A stretch of DNA of 64,000 nt from Candidatus Woesearchaeota archaeon (GCA_023898365.1 CP060219.1:992001-1056000); one strand, 5' to 3'. Counted from the stretch's first letter, positions 46,775 to 55,669 are shown. A program made the numbers and translations. Notes: a model not told the origin generated them from the sequence alone.

Positions 46775-47272
46775 TCATTGTTTGTCATACGTAACAACTT
46801 CATCGTGAACAATTTCCAAAGCAACACCAGCAGTTTTGAACATCTGTTCAGATTCAGCACCTGCATGATAGCGTTTTTCACAAACAACTCGTTTAATTCC
46901 TGCATTGATAAGAAGCATAGCACAAACACGACAAGGTGTCATGCGACAATACATGGTAGCACCCTCAATAGAAATGCCTCGTTTTGCCGCTTGACAAATA
47001 GCGTTTTGCTCCGCATGAACTGTTCTGACACAATGAGTTGATTTCGAACCATCTTCGTGAATAACTTGTTTGAGTTGATGACCCGCATCATCACAATGAG
47101 GCAACCCAATAGGCGAGCCAACATATCCACTCACAAGAATTTGTTTATCCTTGGCAATTACACAACCACTGCGACCACGATCACACGTTGCCCGTTTTGA
47201 AACGGAGTCTGCAATTCCCAAAAAGTAATCATCCCACGTAGGGCGTTCAGGCGATTCATGTTGAAAAGTCAT
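46775..47272 (-). CDS. Deoxycytidylate deaminase
   Basis: ATG 47272 is chosen because ggagga lies 8 nt upstream and the product starts with the typical RPTWDDYFLGIADSVSKRATC. Zinc motifs are HAEQNAI and PCRVCA. It converts dCMP to dUMP. The start overlaps the upstream kinase gene by 17 nt, so the two are coupled. Confidence 0.94.
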   Translation of the reverse strand: MTFQHESPERPTWDDYFLGIADSVSKRATCDRGRSGCVIAKDKQILVSGYVGSPIGLPHCDDAGHQLKQVIHEDGSKSTHCVRTVHAEQNAICQAAKRGISIEGATMYCRMTPCRVCAMLLINAGIKRVVCEKRYHAGAESEQMFKTAGVALEIVHDEVVTYDKQ

Positions 47273-47816
47273 TGTACAATTCCTCCAGTTCAGCATAGAG
47301 TTCTTCAAGCGAACCATTATTAGTTAGTTGAAAATCAGCATGTTCAATACAGTAAGAAAGATTTTGCGTTGCCTTGTCAGTTGCGTGCATTTCTCGCTGT
47401 TCATTAGAAAGAAATTCTTCAAAAGTAATCTTGTCCTTTTCACTCTTTCGAGAAAAAACTCGTTCATAACGAAGCGTTGGATCAGCATCAACGGCAAGAA
47501 GTTTGAAGAAAGGCTCCTTTCTAAGCGTCTCCACCTCACCACTAGTGCGAATACTTTCAATGATTGCGGGTTTTCCTACCTTTTTTGCTCGCTGTAACAA
47601 TAAATCAACGATGTAACCCGGACCGTTCACTTTTCTCAGATCGTTTGCAACCAAAACCATCGAATCCCTATTGACGGGAAGTTTTCGTCTGTTAATTTCT
47701 TCAATAAGGAATGCGGTGACTGAGTAATGAGCAAAGTTTTTTTGAGAAACAAAGAAATTTGCAATTTCTCCTTTACCTGCCCCCAAGGTTCCTGTGATGC
47801 CAAAAACAACAAACAT
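47256..47816 (-). CDS. P-loop nucleotide kinase, dephospho-CoA-kinase/dNMP-kinase-like
   Basis: This 186-aa AAA_18-type kinase has a P-loop in GITGTLGAGKGEIA and an RTSGEVETLRK lid-side segment. Coupling with dCMP deaminase suggests a (deoxy)nucleoside monophosphate substrate, but dephospho-CoA kinase-like proteins look similar. Confidence 0.8.
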   Translation of the reverse strand: MFVVFGITGTLGAGKGEIANFFVSQKNFAHYSVTAFLIEEINRRKLPVNRDSMVLVANDLRKVNGPGYIVDLLLQRAKKVGKPAIIESIRTSGEVETLRKEPFFKLLAVDADPTLRYERVFSRKSEKDKITFEEFLSNEQREMHATDKATQNLSYCIEHADFQLTNNGSLEELYAELEELYNDFST

Positions 47817-47920
47817 GAGAAGATTTGGATAAACAGTATTTAAAAGTTTTTTGCCCCGAAGAGTAGCAAATTTCCGAAAACAAGAACTTATATGAATGCA
47901 AGATTATTGCCCCAACCTTG

Positions 47921-49120
47921 ATGAACACGCTCAAATTTACTGGAAAGGATCCAATTGTGCGAGGTCTTGTCAAAAACGAAGCCTTGGCAAAACTGCTTGC
48001 TTTGAAAAAATTAGGAGAAGAGCTAGAACAAGACTTTGCAGGGATTACGCCAAACGTGTTTGTTGAAAAGCATAACTATCCTAACCACAGCATAGGTTTT
48101 TTGAGCACCCCCTCCTACAACCACAATGATGATGTCAAGGTATGGGTTGCAGAGAAAAAAAGTATTTCAGACATTGTTGGTGTGCGCGCACGGTTAGTGA
48201 ATTCATTCTTTTCGCCGGCAAGAACTGATTTTGACAAACTCAAACAAGATGCGCAACTAGCAACCCTTTCACCAAAACCTGTCGATCAAGAAATTAACCT
48301 TGCAGAAAAACCCTGGTCAAGAATTATGTTCAAAGGAGATGCCACGCCAGTCGGACCAAAGATTGCCTTGAAATCAACAGAACTATCGCATGTGCGCGTT
48401 CCCGTTGCCGTTCGCAACATAGTTGATGACGGAGATCTCAAAGCAAGCCCCGGCGCATACAGTCTGTATAAAAAATACGATAATTATTTTGCAACAAAAG
48501 TGTTTTCTTTAGGAAACTTAGGACAAGAAAAACGACGAAGAATCGTGCCCACGCGCTGGTCCATCACCGCAGTCGATAATACCCTGTATCGCGAGATGAT
48601 ACCAGAGATTAGGAGAAACGAGATCAGTCCAGGAAAAGTCTACTTTGGAGGACATCTAGGAAACTACTTCGTGTTAGTATTCTTACCCAGTATGTACCGC
48701 TACGAATTACATGAAATATACACGGGAAGTGGGAAAGTGACTGATTCTGTTGTCAGATCAAACACAGACCACGAAGAGTACCGCGGACGAAAAGATTACG
48801 CCGAAGACACTGCAGGCGGCTACTACGCAGCAAGACTGCCCATCATAGAGAAATTGTTTGCAGAGAAAAAACAAGCAAGTGTTTTGGCATTGCGATTCAT
48901 CACCTCAGAATATTCGGTACCCCTTGGCGTGTGGGTCGTGCGAGAAGCAGTACGCAATGCGTTAGGAAACTGTGTGCTCGAAAGTAATGAGGTGCCTGAG
49001 TTAGTAAAAAAAGCAGAAGAGATCATACAGCAACGATTCATCGAACACGCACATACATTTATAAAACAAACCTGGCTCTTTAGAGAAGGATTACAACAGA
49101 AACAAATCAGTGATTATTAG
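47921..49120 (+). CDS. Nre-family DNA repair protein
   Basis: ATG 47921 is preferred to the TTG three bases upstream, since acttatatga lies about 30 nt before it. The protein has the NRE_N-type segment TPNVFVEKHNYPNHSIGFL and the characteristic RRRIVPTRWSITAVDNTL motif. Archaeal Nre proteins are linked to PCNA and DNA damage repair. The protein lacks an obvious N-terminal zinc finger and a clear C-terminal PIP box. Confidence 0.88.
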   Translation: MNTLKFTGKDPIVRGLVKNEALAKLLALKKLGEELEQDFAGITPNVFVEKHNYPNHSIGFLSTPSYNHNDDVKVWVAEKKSISDIVGVRARLVNSFFSPARTDFDKLKQDAQLATLSPKPVDQEINLAEKPWSRIMFKGDATPVGPKIALKSTELSHVRVPVAVRNIVDDGDLKASPGAYSLYKKYDNYFATKVFSLGNLGQEKRRRIVPTRWSITAVDNTLYREMIPEIRRNEISPGKVYFGGHLGNYFVLVFLPSMYRYELHEIYTGSGKVTDSVVRSNTDHEEYRGRKDYAEDTAGGYYAARLPIIEKLFAEKKQASVLALRFITSEYSVPLGVWVVREAVRNALGNCVLESNEVPELVKKAEEIIQQRFIEHAHTFIKQTWLFREGLQQKQISDY

Positions 49121-49124
49121 TTGT

Positions 49125-49138
49125 GCCAACGTCGCATA
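49125..49138 (+). repeat. Partial duplicate of the tRNA-Ser 5' end
   Basis: The 14-mer gccaacgtcgcata at this site is identical to the first 14 nt of tRNA-Ser at 49191-49204. No complete tRNA follows, so it looks like a remnant. Confidence 0.7.
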
Positions 49139-49190
49139 CACGCCAATAAAATTGTCGGTCGCGACGTAAATGAGCATGAATAAATCTTTT

Positions 49191-49299
49191 GCCAACGTCG
49201 CATAATCTGGTAGTGCGCCGGTCTCGAACAACGGTTATCACAACCGAACGAGTTAACCGGTTCCTTACGGAATTCCCGGTTCAAATCCGGGCGTTGGCG
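49191..49299 (+). tRNA. tRNA-Ser (anticodon CGA), intron-containing
   Basis: The acceptor arms gccaacg/cgttggc pair and the discriminator is G, as for archaeal tRNA-Ser. A long variable arm (ttcc-ttac-ggaa) makes it a type II tRNA. The anticodon stem ccggt/accgg with loop CTCGAAA forms after removal of a 26-nt intron. The T arm is cccgg-ttcaaat-ccggg. Confidence 0.92.
49229..49254 (+). other. tRNA-Ser intron (canonical 37/38)
   Basis: Removing these 26 nt gives a normal 7-nt anticodon loop. The intron contains cggtt/aaccg complementarity for a bulge-helix-bulge fold. Confidence 0.8.
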
Positions 49300-49377
49300 T
49301 TTCAACTCGCATAAGGCACACCCGTCTTTGAACACGCAGTCACTGATCGTTCCGCGGTTTTCCACTACGTGCAAAAC

Positions 49378-49393
49378 AATCCGGGCGTTGGCG
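49378..49393 (+). repeat. Second copy of the tRNA-Ser 3' end (putative att site)
   Basis: The 16-mer aatccgggcgttggcg equals the tRNA-Ser 3' end at 49284-49299, in direct orientation, 94 bp downstream and immediately before the recombinase gene. It suggests a past integration at tRNA-Ser. Confidence 0.75.
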
Positions 49394-49400
49394 CTTTCAC

Positions 49401-50210
49401 TCATCTATCTAAAGGACTTTTAATTGAAATCATCTTAGGTCTGATGTGGTGTGCGTATCCAAGTGTTGTTTCAGGTCGAACATGACCTAATAGACATTGA
49501 ACGGAATTAACATCAACTCCTTCTTCCAACAGATGTGTCGTGAACGAATGACGGAACATATGTGGATGAACATGCTTTTTTAACTGAACTTTCAATCCTG
49601 CTACGCGAACAATTTCTTGAACTGACCGAGTGGAAAGTGGACCATGTCTTCCAGGAAACAACCAATAAGAATTTTTCTCGCAGCAGTCTTTTAATTCGCC
49701 GATGATTTTCTGAGGAATAATAAACGGTCTATCTTTATTGCCTTTTCCTCCTCTGACCCAGCCAATATGCTCCTCAAAAGAAAAATCACCAGTTTTCAAA
49801 CAAGTCACTTCCCTTACCCGAAGTCCCGCCCCATACATTAAAGAGACAAGAAGTTTATGTTTTGGATTCGTAATTGCAGCAATCACTCGTCTAACCTCAT
49901 CCCGAGTCAAATAAGTGACTGCTCTCTCAGGTGTTTTCGCATATTTAATCTTCAAATAACAAGCCTTGTGTAAAACATCAATCATAAGAAAGCGAAGGGC
50001 GTTATGAGCAACATTTAACGTGCTTCCAGAAACTTCTCGCTGCTCTAACTCATAAAGAAAAGCACGAACATCTTTCTTTGAATACTTCTTATAATCTTTA
50101 CCATTCTGAAAAGCAATAAACTTCTTAACATACGCAATATATGTTTTCACCGTTCGAGGAGAAAGCTTTCTTCGAAGCATTTCCCGTTTCATAGAATACA
50201 AAGGATCCAT
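49401..50210 (-). CDS. XerA/XerD-like tyrosine recombinase at the head of the cassette array
   Basis: From ATG 50210 the product is 269 aa (an alternative start is 50237). It has an N-terminal SAM-like core-binding domain (about 1-95). The catalytic set is complete: R131 (GLRVREV), K156, H217 and R220 (HPHMFRHSF), H243 (LGHVRPETT) and Y252. The length fits archaeal XerA. I see no extra IntI-type insertion around the HxxR box. It is transcribed away from the array, as intI genes are in integrons, and is the best candidate for the array's recombinase. Confidence 0.9.
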   Translation of the reverse strand: MDPLYSMKREMLRRKLSPRTVKTYIAYVKKFIAFQNGKDYKKYSKKDVRAFLYELEQREVSGSTLNVAHNALRFLMIDVLHKACYLKIKYAKTPERAVTYLTRDEVRRVIAAITNPKHKLLVSLMYGAGLRVREVTCLKTGDFSFEEHIGWVRGGKGNKDRPFIIPQKIIGELKDCCEKNSYWLFPGRHGPLSTRSVQEIVRVAGLKVQLKKHVHPHMFRHSFTTHLLEEGVDVNSVQCLLGHVRPETTLGYAHHIRPKMISIKSPLDR

Positions 50211-50237
50211 GAGAAAAAGCAAAATGACACCCCTCAT

Positions 50238-50519
50238 AAGAATTGCTTAAAATAATCCGAAAAACATTCAATTCACAACCAAAAAGTTTTAACACTTTTT
50301 ATAAAACAGACAAAAATATAATCACACCACACAAGCCAAAACCTAATAATTCTCCACTCTTCTCATATAAAGAGTTATATTCAATTGTGTTTAAGTTCTC
50401 TTTTCTTTTAAAAAAAGAAACAAAAGGGGAGAGTTCCAGTCCTTCGGACATTTTGTCTTTTACTTTGTAAAAAATATTTATTTTAGATAGGGGCACACTC
50501 AAAATTTTCTTCTATGCTT
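50238..50519. repeat. Array head: attI-like region and left arms of cassette 1
   Basis: This geneless stretch holds a core-like TTTAA-cacttt-TTATA (50288-50303), which also overlaps a TATA-like element for the recombinase. It also holds atataa-agag-ttatat (50365-50380), a core-like palindrome with a 4-bp spacer. Then come the left arms of cassette 1: outer 50385-50398, middle ggggagagttcc 50426-50437, hairpin agtccttcggac 50438-50449, and inner ggggcacactcaaa 50490-50503. Confidence 0.7.
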
Positions 50520-51131
50520 CTATCTCACAAAGATATTTTCAATAAGATTACATACTTTCTTATAAACATTCAAAGCAAGGTTATCATCAATAAAAGTAGT
50601 ATAAAACACAAAGACACCATCTTTTTCATGCCATGAAAAATCATAACCTAACTCTTTTATTGCCTTCATTAGTTTTTTATAATTAAAATGAATTAGTCCA
50701 TTCCTAAGAGTGTTCAAGCTGGAAATTTCAGATTTTAACCTAATTAATTTTATTTCACTTAGTTTTGTATCTCCATCTTTTACGAATGTCCCCAAACTAA
50801 AACCATTGTCTTTCAGAAGGGAATCTGCTTTCTCATCTCCCTCTTTTTTAGATAAATAAAGACAATATTTTGTTTTAAGTGAATATTCCAATGCTACAAT
50901 TGAATAATATATGCAGGCTTCAGGAAGAATATGTATATATGACTCTCTTGCTTTGTTAATACTATTGGTGATTTCAGAAGAAAGCAAGTGCCAATGTTTA
51001 TGCTCAGTTCCAAATGATTCCAAACTCATAATCAGTTTTGGAGGAAGAATAAAGTAATCTGGTAATTGATAAACTGGAATATCTTTGCTTCTCCTGTCCG
51101 CATCTGTATATTTAGGAATCATTTTAACCAT
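50520..51131 (-). CDS. HEPN-like protein (cassette 1)
   Basis: This 203-aa, mainly helical protein has an R-x4-H motif, RNGLIH (R143-H148), preceded by an EYSLKTKYCLYLSKKEG helix. That pattern fits HEPN domains, many of which are RNases in defence or toxin systems. No antitoxin-like partner is obvious. It is the last of four co-directional genes and overlaps the CAP gene by 8 nt. Confidence 0.6.
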   Translation of the reverse strand: MVKMIPKYTDADRRSKDIPVYQLPDYFILPPKLIMSLESFGTEHKHWHLLSSEITNSINKARESYIHILPEACIYYSIVALEYSLKTKYCLYLSKKEGDEKADSLLKDNGFSLGTFVKDGDTKLSEIKLIRLKSEISSLNTLRNGLIHFNYKKLMKAIKELGYDFSWHEKDGVFVFYTTFIDDNLALNVYKKVCNLIENIFVR

Positions 51132-51594
51132 AAAATAATTGGGTGCAATAATACCCGTTTTTATTTCTTACAACGCCTACACCAATTAAAGAAAAATCTG
51201 AATTTAACATATTGGCTCTATGCCCCGGGCTTCTCATCCAAGATTTATGCTGTGCAAGGGCGATGTCTTTTGTAGTTCTAATCGTATGCTTAAATCCTTT
51301 AACTCTGCCCTTATACATTAATCCAACATTTTCTCCACTACAACCTCTATAAAATATTGACTTGATAAAATCCCAGAATGTTTTATGAGTTAAAGAACTT
51401 CCAGCTTGATGAACTCCATCACCATGCCAGATTTTTCTTGCTCTTGCCATTCTGCCACTATGACTTCTCGCTATTTTTGTTAAACCCCAATTGGTTTTAA
51501 ATGGAGAAATCCCTCTTTTCTTTCTCGCAGAATTTGCATATCTTACAATCCACTTTTCAATTTCTGAACATTGATTTTTAGCCATTTTAATCAA
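51124..51594 (-). CDS. CAP/SCP-domain protein (cassette 1)
   Basis: This 156-aa protein matches the CAP (SCP/PR-1) fold: SHSGRMARARKIWHGDG (CAP1-like), GCSGENVGLMYKG (the GENI-type motif), AQHKSWMRSPGHRANMLNSD (CAP2) and IGVGVVRNKNGYYCTQLF. No signal peptide is visible, which is unusual for CAP proteins. The start overlaps the upstream gene stop by 4 nt. Confidence 0.88.
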   Translation of the reverse strand: MIKMAKNQCSEIEKWIVRYANSARKKRGISPFKTNWGLTKIARSHSGRMARARKIWHGDGVHQAGSSLTHKTFWDFIKSIFYRGCSGENVGLMYKGRVKGFKHTIRTTKDIALAQHKSWMRSPGHRANMLNSDFSLIGVGVVRNKNGYYCTQLFYG

Positions 51595-52157
51595 TCATAA
51601 AAAATATATCCTTCTGCTTCTGCTCTTGGTTTTAATTTTTGAAATTCATTGTCAATCACAACTTCTTCACTATCCAAATAAGCCCTTTTATTCTCAATAT
51701 CAGAAGATACAGATGATTCGCAGTTGTCAAAATACAATGAATCCTCATTATATGCGTTAATCATATCATTAAAAGAATATATTAATGAGTTATAGGATTC
51801 TCCCCATTTATCGTGATATTCTAATTGTAAATCAATATTTGAGGTTGAGTAATATGTACTCTTGGCAGATTCATATTCGGATTTTTTTGTATTGAATGAT
51901 GAAGATGCTAAATTCATTTTACTTGTTGCAGTACTTCCCGCAGAACAATCAACATCATCATAATACCCATAATCAGAAGAATAATCATCAGAATTCCAAT
52001 CTTCATACATGGCATTAACATTTACTGAAAACTGGAATATACCATAAACAACAAAACCCAATATAACTAAACCTAAAGCCATAAAGAGAACTCCCTGAGT
52101 TTTTGTGATTCTCTTATTCTCCTTATAGTATTTTGTTGTTTCAAATGTTAATTTCAT
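51591..52157 (-). CDS. Single-pass membrane protein (cassette 1)
   Basis: This 188-aa protein has one transmembrane helix (about 22-46) and a long extracytoplasmic region rich in Tyr, Ser and Asp, probably alpha-helical. It starts 1 nt after the M48 protease gene ends. The family is unknown. Confidence 0.7.
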   Translation of the reverse strand: MKLTFETTKYYKENKRITKTQGVLFMALGLVILGFVVYGIFQFSVNVNAMYEDWNSDDYSSDYGYYDDVDCSAGSTATSKMNLASSSFNTKKSEYESAKSTYYSTSNIDLQLEYHDKWGESYNSLIYSFNDMINAYNEDSLYFDNCESSVSSDIENKRAYLDSEEVVIDNEFQKLKPRAEAEGYIFYD

Positions 52158-52158
52158 C

Positions 52159-53205
52159 TTATTCCTCTTGTGATTGTGATAGTGCCATCAAATGAGCCCA
52201 ATATGCCATTTTATGAGTCATTACTTCGCTTGCTTCTTCTTCATACTTTTTCTGGTTATCAAAAAAATCTTTAAGATTAGTATTGATATTTACATCAACA
52301 GATTTAATATTCAATGCTTCTAATCTCTCACTAATACTTGGATGCGTTGCCCACCAGCTACTTTTATCCGATAAAACCCCTTTGAAAGATTTTTTAATAT
52401 TATCTTCTGTATAAATTGGGTTCATATAATCATAAATATTGACTAACTGCTTATCCTGTTGCAGAAAATGTATAACATGTTGAGGAATCACATTTTCAAA
52501 AATTTCACTTATTACACAATATTTAACAAGTGCATCAGCAAACTCTTTTTCTCCGACTAAATCTGCAGCGAATCTATCTGCCCTATATTCAACTCTTCTG
52601 CTATACCATAAACTAATAAGAGTATAATATTTTGAAAGCAAATAGAAAAAAAGCCATGTTGGTAAATAAATCACAATTGTAAAACTAACTCCTATATTTT
52701 GCCTGTTTATTTCCTTTTGTAATTCAATAAAATTCTGTATTCTATAGGTGAAATATCCCAAAATAGTATCTTTCTTGGCAAAATGTCCGTATTCATGTGC
52801 GATGATTGCAAGTAAATCTTTTTCGTTTAACAATTGAAGTGTAGCCAATCCAATGATTAGTTTTTTCCTAAACAATCCACTCACAGCAATTCCGCTACCT
52901 TCGGAAAGAATAATCTTATATGGCTTTTTTTGTCCAGTTTTCTTGATGATTGTTTCTATGATTCCATTTAATTTTTTGGCATCTTCTTGCTTTAACTCCA
53001 TTTCATATCCTTTATCTGATTTCCTAAAAATTCCTAACCAGATACCAACCAAGATAGGCCAACAATAAATGAGAAACATAAAATTGTATATGTAAATGAT
53101 GAAACCAATCGCAACCAGAAAGCAAGCAATAATTCCAAATCCAAATATCAACATAAAAAACGAGTAGATTAATTCAAATCTATCTGAATTATTATTAGCT
53201 TCCAT
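52159..53205 (-). CDS. M48-family membrane metalloprotease (cassette 1)
   Basis: This 348-aa HtpX-like protease has the zinc motif HEYGH (137-141) and the third-ligand region RRVEYRADRFAADLVG. Two N-terminal helices (about 12-60) and two central ones are predicted. It is the first gene of the four-gene cassette. It likely degrades or processes membrane proteins. Confidence 0.92.
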   Translation of the reverse strand: MEANNNSDRFELIYSFFMLIFGFGIIACFLVAIGFIIYIYNFMFLIYCWPILVGIWLGIFRKSDKGYEMELKQEDAKKLNGIIETIIKKTGQKKPYKIILSEGSGIAVSGLFRKKLIIGLATLQLLNEKDLLAIIAHEYGHFAKKDTILGYFTYRIQNFIELQKEINRQNIGVSFTIVIYLPTWLFFYLLSKYYTLISLWYSRRVEYRADRFAADLVGEKEFADALVKYCVISEIFENVIPQHVIHFLQQDKQLVNIYDYMNPIYTEDNIKKSFKGVLSDKSSWWATHPSISERLEALNIKSVDVNINTNLKDFFDNQKKYEEEASEVMTHKMAYWAHLMALSQSQEE

Positions 53206-53512
53206 TTATAAATTAAATATGACTATTCATTTATTAATATTTGCTAAATTTGAGTGTGCCCCTTAATACTTGTTCTCTATGTAACGCTACGCTTTTTTGA
53301 AAGAACGGAACTCTCCCCAGTCCTTCGGACACATAGTCTGCTACGCAGAATTTATTGGAACTTAAACACAACTCTTCGGGATTTTTTTGCTTCGCAAAAA
53401 ACCGTCTTGCAGACTATCCCTCGTTCCTATCGGAAGAATATAACAGCGATTATACGAAATTCCAAATGCGTGCTTCCAAAGTTTTATATACATCAGTTAA
53501 ATTTATTTAAGT
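53206..53512. repeat. Cassette 1/2 junction: nested arms and core
   Basis: Right arms of cassette 1: inner tttgagtgtgcccc 53249-53262, middle ggaactctcccc 53307-53318, hairpin agtccttcggac 53319-53330, outer gaacttaaacacaa 53358-53371. Each is the exact reverse complement of the cassette 1 left arms. A hairpin-rich module (53371-53438) precedes the core TATAA-CAGCGA-TTATA (53439-53454). The left arm of cassette 2, ttccaaatgcgtgc, is at 53460-53473, followed by the TATA-like tttatatac about 26 nt before ATG 53513. Confidence 0.85.
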
Positions 53513-54121
53513 ATGACAAAATTACTCTTAACATCTACGGGGCTTGCAAACCAAAATATCACGAATCAGTTTTTGCAAATAATTGATAAGCCAATTTCTC
53601 AAATCAAAATTATTTTTGTTCCCACTGCATCAAGAAGTGAAGAAGAATTAAAATATGTTGATGAATCAAAAAAGGAACTTCTTGATTTAGGTGTTCTTGA
53701 AAATAACATCAAAACTTTGAATTTAGATAAACCTATTTCCTTTCAGGAAGTTGAAAATTTTGATGTTATTTATGTCTGTGGTGGAAACACTTTTTATCTG
53801 CTGAAAAAAGTTAGAGAAACTGGCTTTGATAAAGTAATTATTGAATTTGCAAAAACTGATAAACTTTACTTTGGAGTTAGTGCGGGAAGTATTTTGGTTT
53901 GCCCAAACATAGATATTGCAAGCCCCTTTGACGAGAATGATGTCAATTTAACTGATTTAACAGGATTAAATTTAACTGATGTAATTGTTTCCCCTCATTA
54001 TTGCGAAGAAGAAAAACCAATAATTGATAATTTCAAGAAAAAGTCGCAATATGAAGTTGTGCCTTTGACAGATAATCAGGCACTATTGGTTTTAGACGGG
54101 GAAACAAAAAGAGTGGAATAG
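53513..54121 (+). CDS. Peptidase E-like (S51) protein (cassette 2)
   Basis: This 202-aa protein has the class I glutamine-amidotransferase-like fold of peptidase E. The nucleophile is S123 in GVSAGS, and CGGNTFYL and HYCEEEKP are typical S51 motifs. Peptidase E cleaves Asp-X dipeptides; the substrate here is inferred. A paralog sits in cassette 8 (62353-63117). Confidence 0.88.
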   Translation: MTKLLLTSTGLANQNITNQFLQIIDKPISQIKIIFVPTASRSEEELKYVDESKKELLDLGVLENNIKTLNLDKPISFQEVENFDVIYVCGGNTFYLLKKVRETGFDKVIIEFAKTDKLYFGVSAGSILVCPNIDIASPFDENDVNLTDLTGLNLTDVIVSPHYCEEEKPIIDNFKKKSQYEVVPLTDNQALLVLDGETKRVE

Positions 54122-54298
54122 CGCACGCATTTGGAACTCAAGGGGACGCTGCGCTTTTGTCGCTATCGCTCCTCACCCTCGTATAACAAGGGTTAATTGC
54201 AATAAAATTTGAGTTCCATTTTCTTTTTAGAAAAAAGAAACAAAAATAGGGGGTTCCTAGTCCTTCGGACATTTACACTTTCTCTTCGAGAAAGAAAT
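54122..54298. repeat. Cassette 2/3 junction
   Basis: The right arm of cassette 2, gcacgcatttggaa (54123-54136), is the 14-bp complement of 53460-53473. A module resembling 63188-63230 follows (acgctgcgct...cctcaccctcg). The core is TATAA-CAAGGG-TTAAT (54182-54197). Left arms of cassette 3: aaaatttgagttcc 54204-54217 and tagggggttcc 54247-54257, with hairpin agtccttcggac at 54259-54270. Confidence 0.85.
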
Positions 54299-54967
54299 TT
54301 ATATTATACAAGAAACTTTTGCTTGATTGAACGCATCACCAATCTTATCTTCACTATCAGAAAGAGTTGTTCCTGCATTTTCCCAAGGTGTAGCATATTC
54401 TTCTGTCCACGAATCACTCCAATCAACTTTATGGTATCCATAACACCATTTTTCAAGTTTTGTTCTCCAATCGTCTCTATCTTTATCAACTTTATCAATC
54501 AGCTCTGAATAAGCTTTAATGTTATTTTTGCAAGTTTCAGATTCTGTTGAAATACTATTTAAAAAAGCTAATTTCTCTTTTTCATTTTCATTGAATTCTT
54601 GATGAAGCTCAGCATATTTATTCTTATACGCTATGCAAGTAGTATAATCTTTATCTATCTCAAAATCATAAATAATATCGTTAATTTTTTCAATATCTTC
54701 CCAATAATCTACTTGGTACTCTTCAAAAACTTTTATTTTTTGGAGTTTACTATCTTTTGTAGATAACTGATTATTCAAATTTGTAGTTTCAGTATCTTTT
54801 TGGGATAATTGACTATTCAATTCAACGATTTCAGTATCTTTTTGATTTATTGCATTCACATTATTTTGATATGAAATACCTAAAAAAACAACAACGCCAA
54901 GCAATACAATTGTTGAAGCTATAAAGATATAAAGGAAAAGATTGGATTTTTTCTTTGATTCGACCAT
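54299..54967 (-). CDS. Coiled-coil membrane protein (cassette 3)
   Basis: This 222-aa protein has one N-terminal transmembrane helix (about 10-30), then a coiled coil (about 36-75) built from repeated QKDTEIVELNSQLS-type heptads. A helical region follows. No family is recognised. Confidence 0.7.
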   Translation of the reverse strand: MVESKKKSNLFLYIFIASTIVLLGVVVFLGISYQNNVNAINQKDTEIVELNSQLSQKDTETTNLNNQLSTKDSKLQKIKVFEEYQVDYWEDIEKINDIIYDFEIDKDYTTCIAYKNKYAELHQEFNENEKEKLAFLNSISTESETCKNNIKAYSELIDKVDKDRDDWRTKLEKWCYGYHKVDWSDSWTEEYATPWENAGTTLSDSEDKIGDAFNQAKVSCII

Positions 54968-55006
54968 TATACTATCTCTATTTAAATTAAAAGTTTATAA
55001 ATATTA

Positions 55007-55366
55007 CTATTTTTTTATTCCTTTGTAGATTTTCATAACAAGATCATAAATGGAATACAATGTGAACAATTGCATAATTATAGCTAATAAAGTGATAAAT
55101 GGGTATAATGGCTGAGTAGATTCAGATAAAGGAATTATTGTTTTTAGCATCATTATTTGTACATCTTCTTTAGATGGAACTTGATAGAAAATTAAAATTA
55201 GTTGAAAAATAAGTGCAAAGATGTATTTTACCCAATATGGCAGCTCTATATAATTTGATGAACTATATTTCTTTTTAGCCTCTCTTTTAGCAATCCATTT
55301 ATGTACGAGCTTTCCACTATTTTTAAATCTTAATTTTCTATCTCTTCCCCTATAAGTTCCCTTCAT
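55007..55366 (-). CDS. Small two-helix membrane protein (cassette 3)
   Basis: This 119-aa protein has a strongly basic N-terminus (about 1-35) and two hydrophobic helices (about 45-62 and 88-110). It lies 39 nt upstream of the coiled-coil gene on the same strand. Function unknown. Confidence 0.65.
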   Translation of the reverse strand: MKGTYRGRDRKLRFKNSGKLVHKWIAKREAKKKYSSSNYIELPYWVKYIFALIFQLILIFYQVPSKEDVQIMMLKTIIPLSESTQPLYPFITLLAIIMQLFTLYSIYDLVMKIYKGIKK

Positions 55367-55669
55367 AATTGATGATAAATATATTTTCTATTTAAATAAT
55401 ACGATAATTGTTCTTGATGTACCGCTTCGCTCTTTAGATGGAACGGAACCCCCTAGTCCTTCGTACAGTTACACTCCCTTCGGTCGATATTTATCTGGAA
55501 CTCAAATTTTACTCTGCGGACGCAGGTTTCCCACACTTCGTATGGGAAACGAACTTAACAGGGCTTATATTCAATTTTTGGATTACTTAGAACGGAAAAG
55601 AGAGAGGGGCTTAGTCCTTCGGACAGTTACACTCCCTGTGGTCGATTATTTTATAGGGGCAAAAAACCT
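55367..55669. repeat. Cassette 3/4 junction
   Basis: Right arms of cassette 3: ggaacccccta 55445-55455 and ggaactcaaatttt 55497-55510, exact complements of its left arms. Between them lies agtccttcgtac (55455-55466), a one-base variant of the usual hairpin. The core is CTTAA-CAGGGC-TTATA (55554-55569). The left arm of cassette 4, gagagaggggctt, is at 55600-55612, followed by hairpin agtccttcggac. Confidence 0.85.

Noticed and set aside
49117..49404. Minus-strand 95-codon frame with a protein-like appearance (QRPDLNREF)
   Set aside because: It is antisense to tRNA-Ser and its flanking duplicates. Peptides of this type are well-known artefacts of antisense tRNA translation.
49401..50237. Calling the array recombinase an IntI integron integrase
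   Set aside because: The catalytic region reads straight from the Arg box to HxxR with no visible IntI-type insertion, and the length fits XerA-like proteins. A phylogeny would be needed to settle this.
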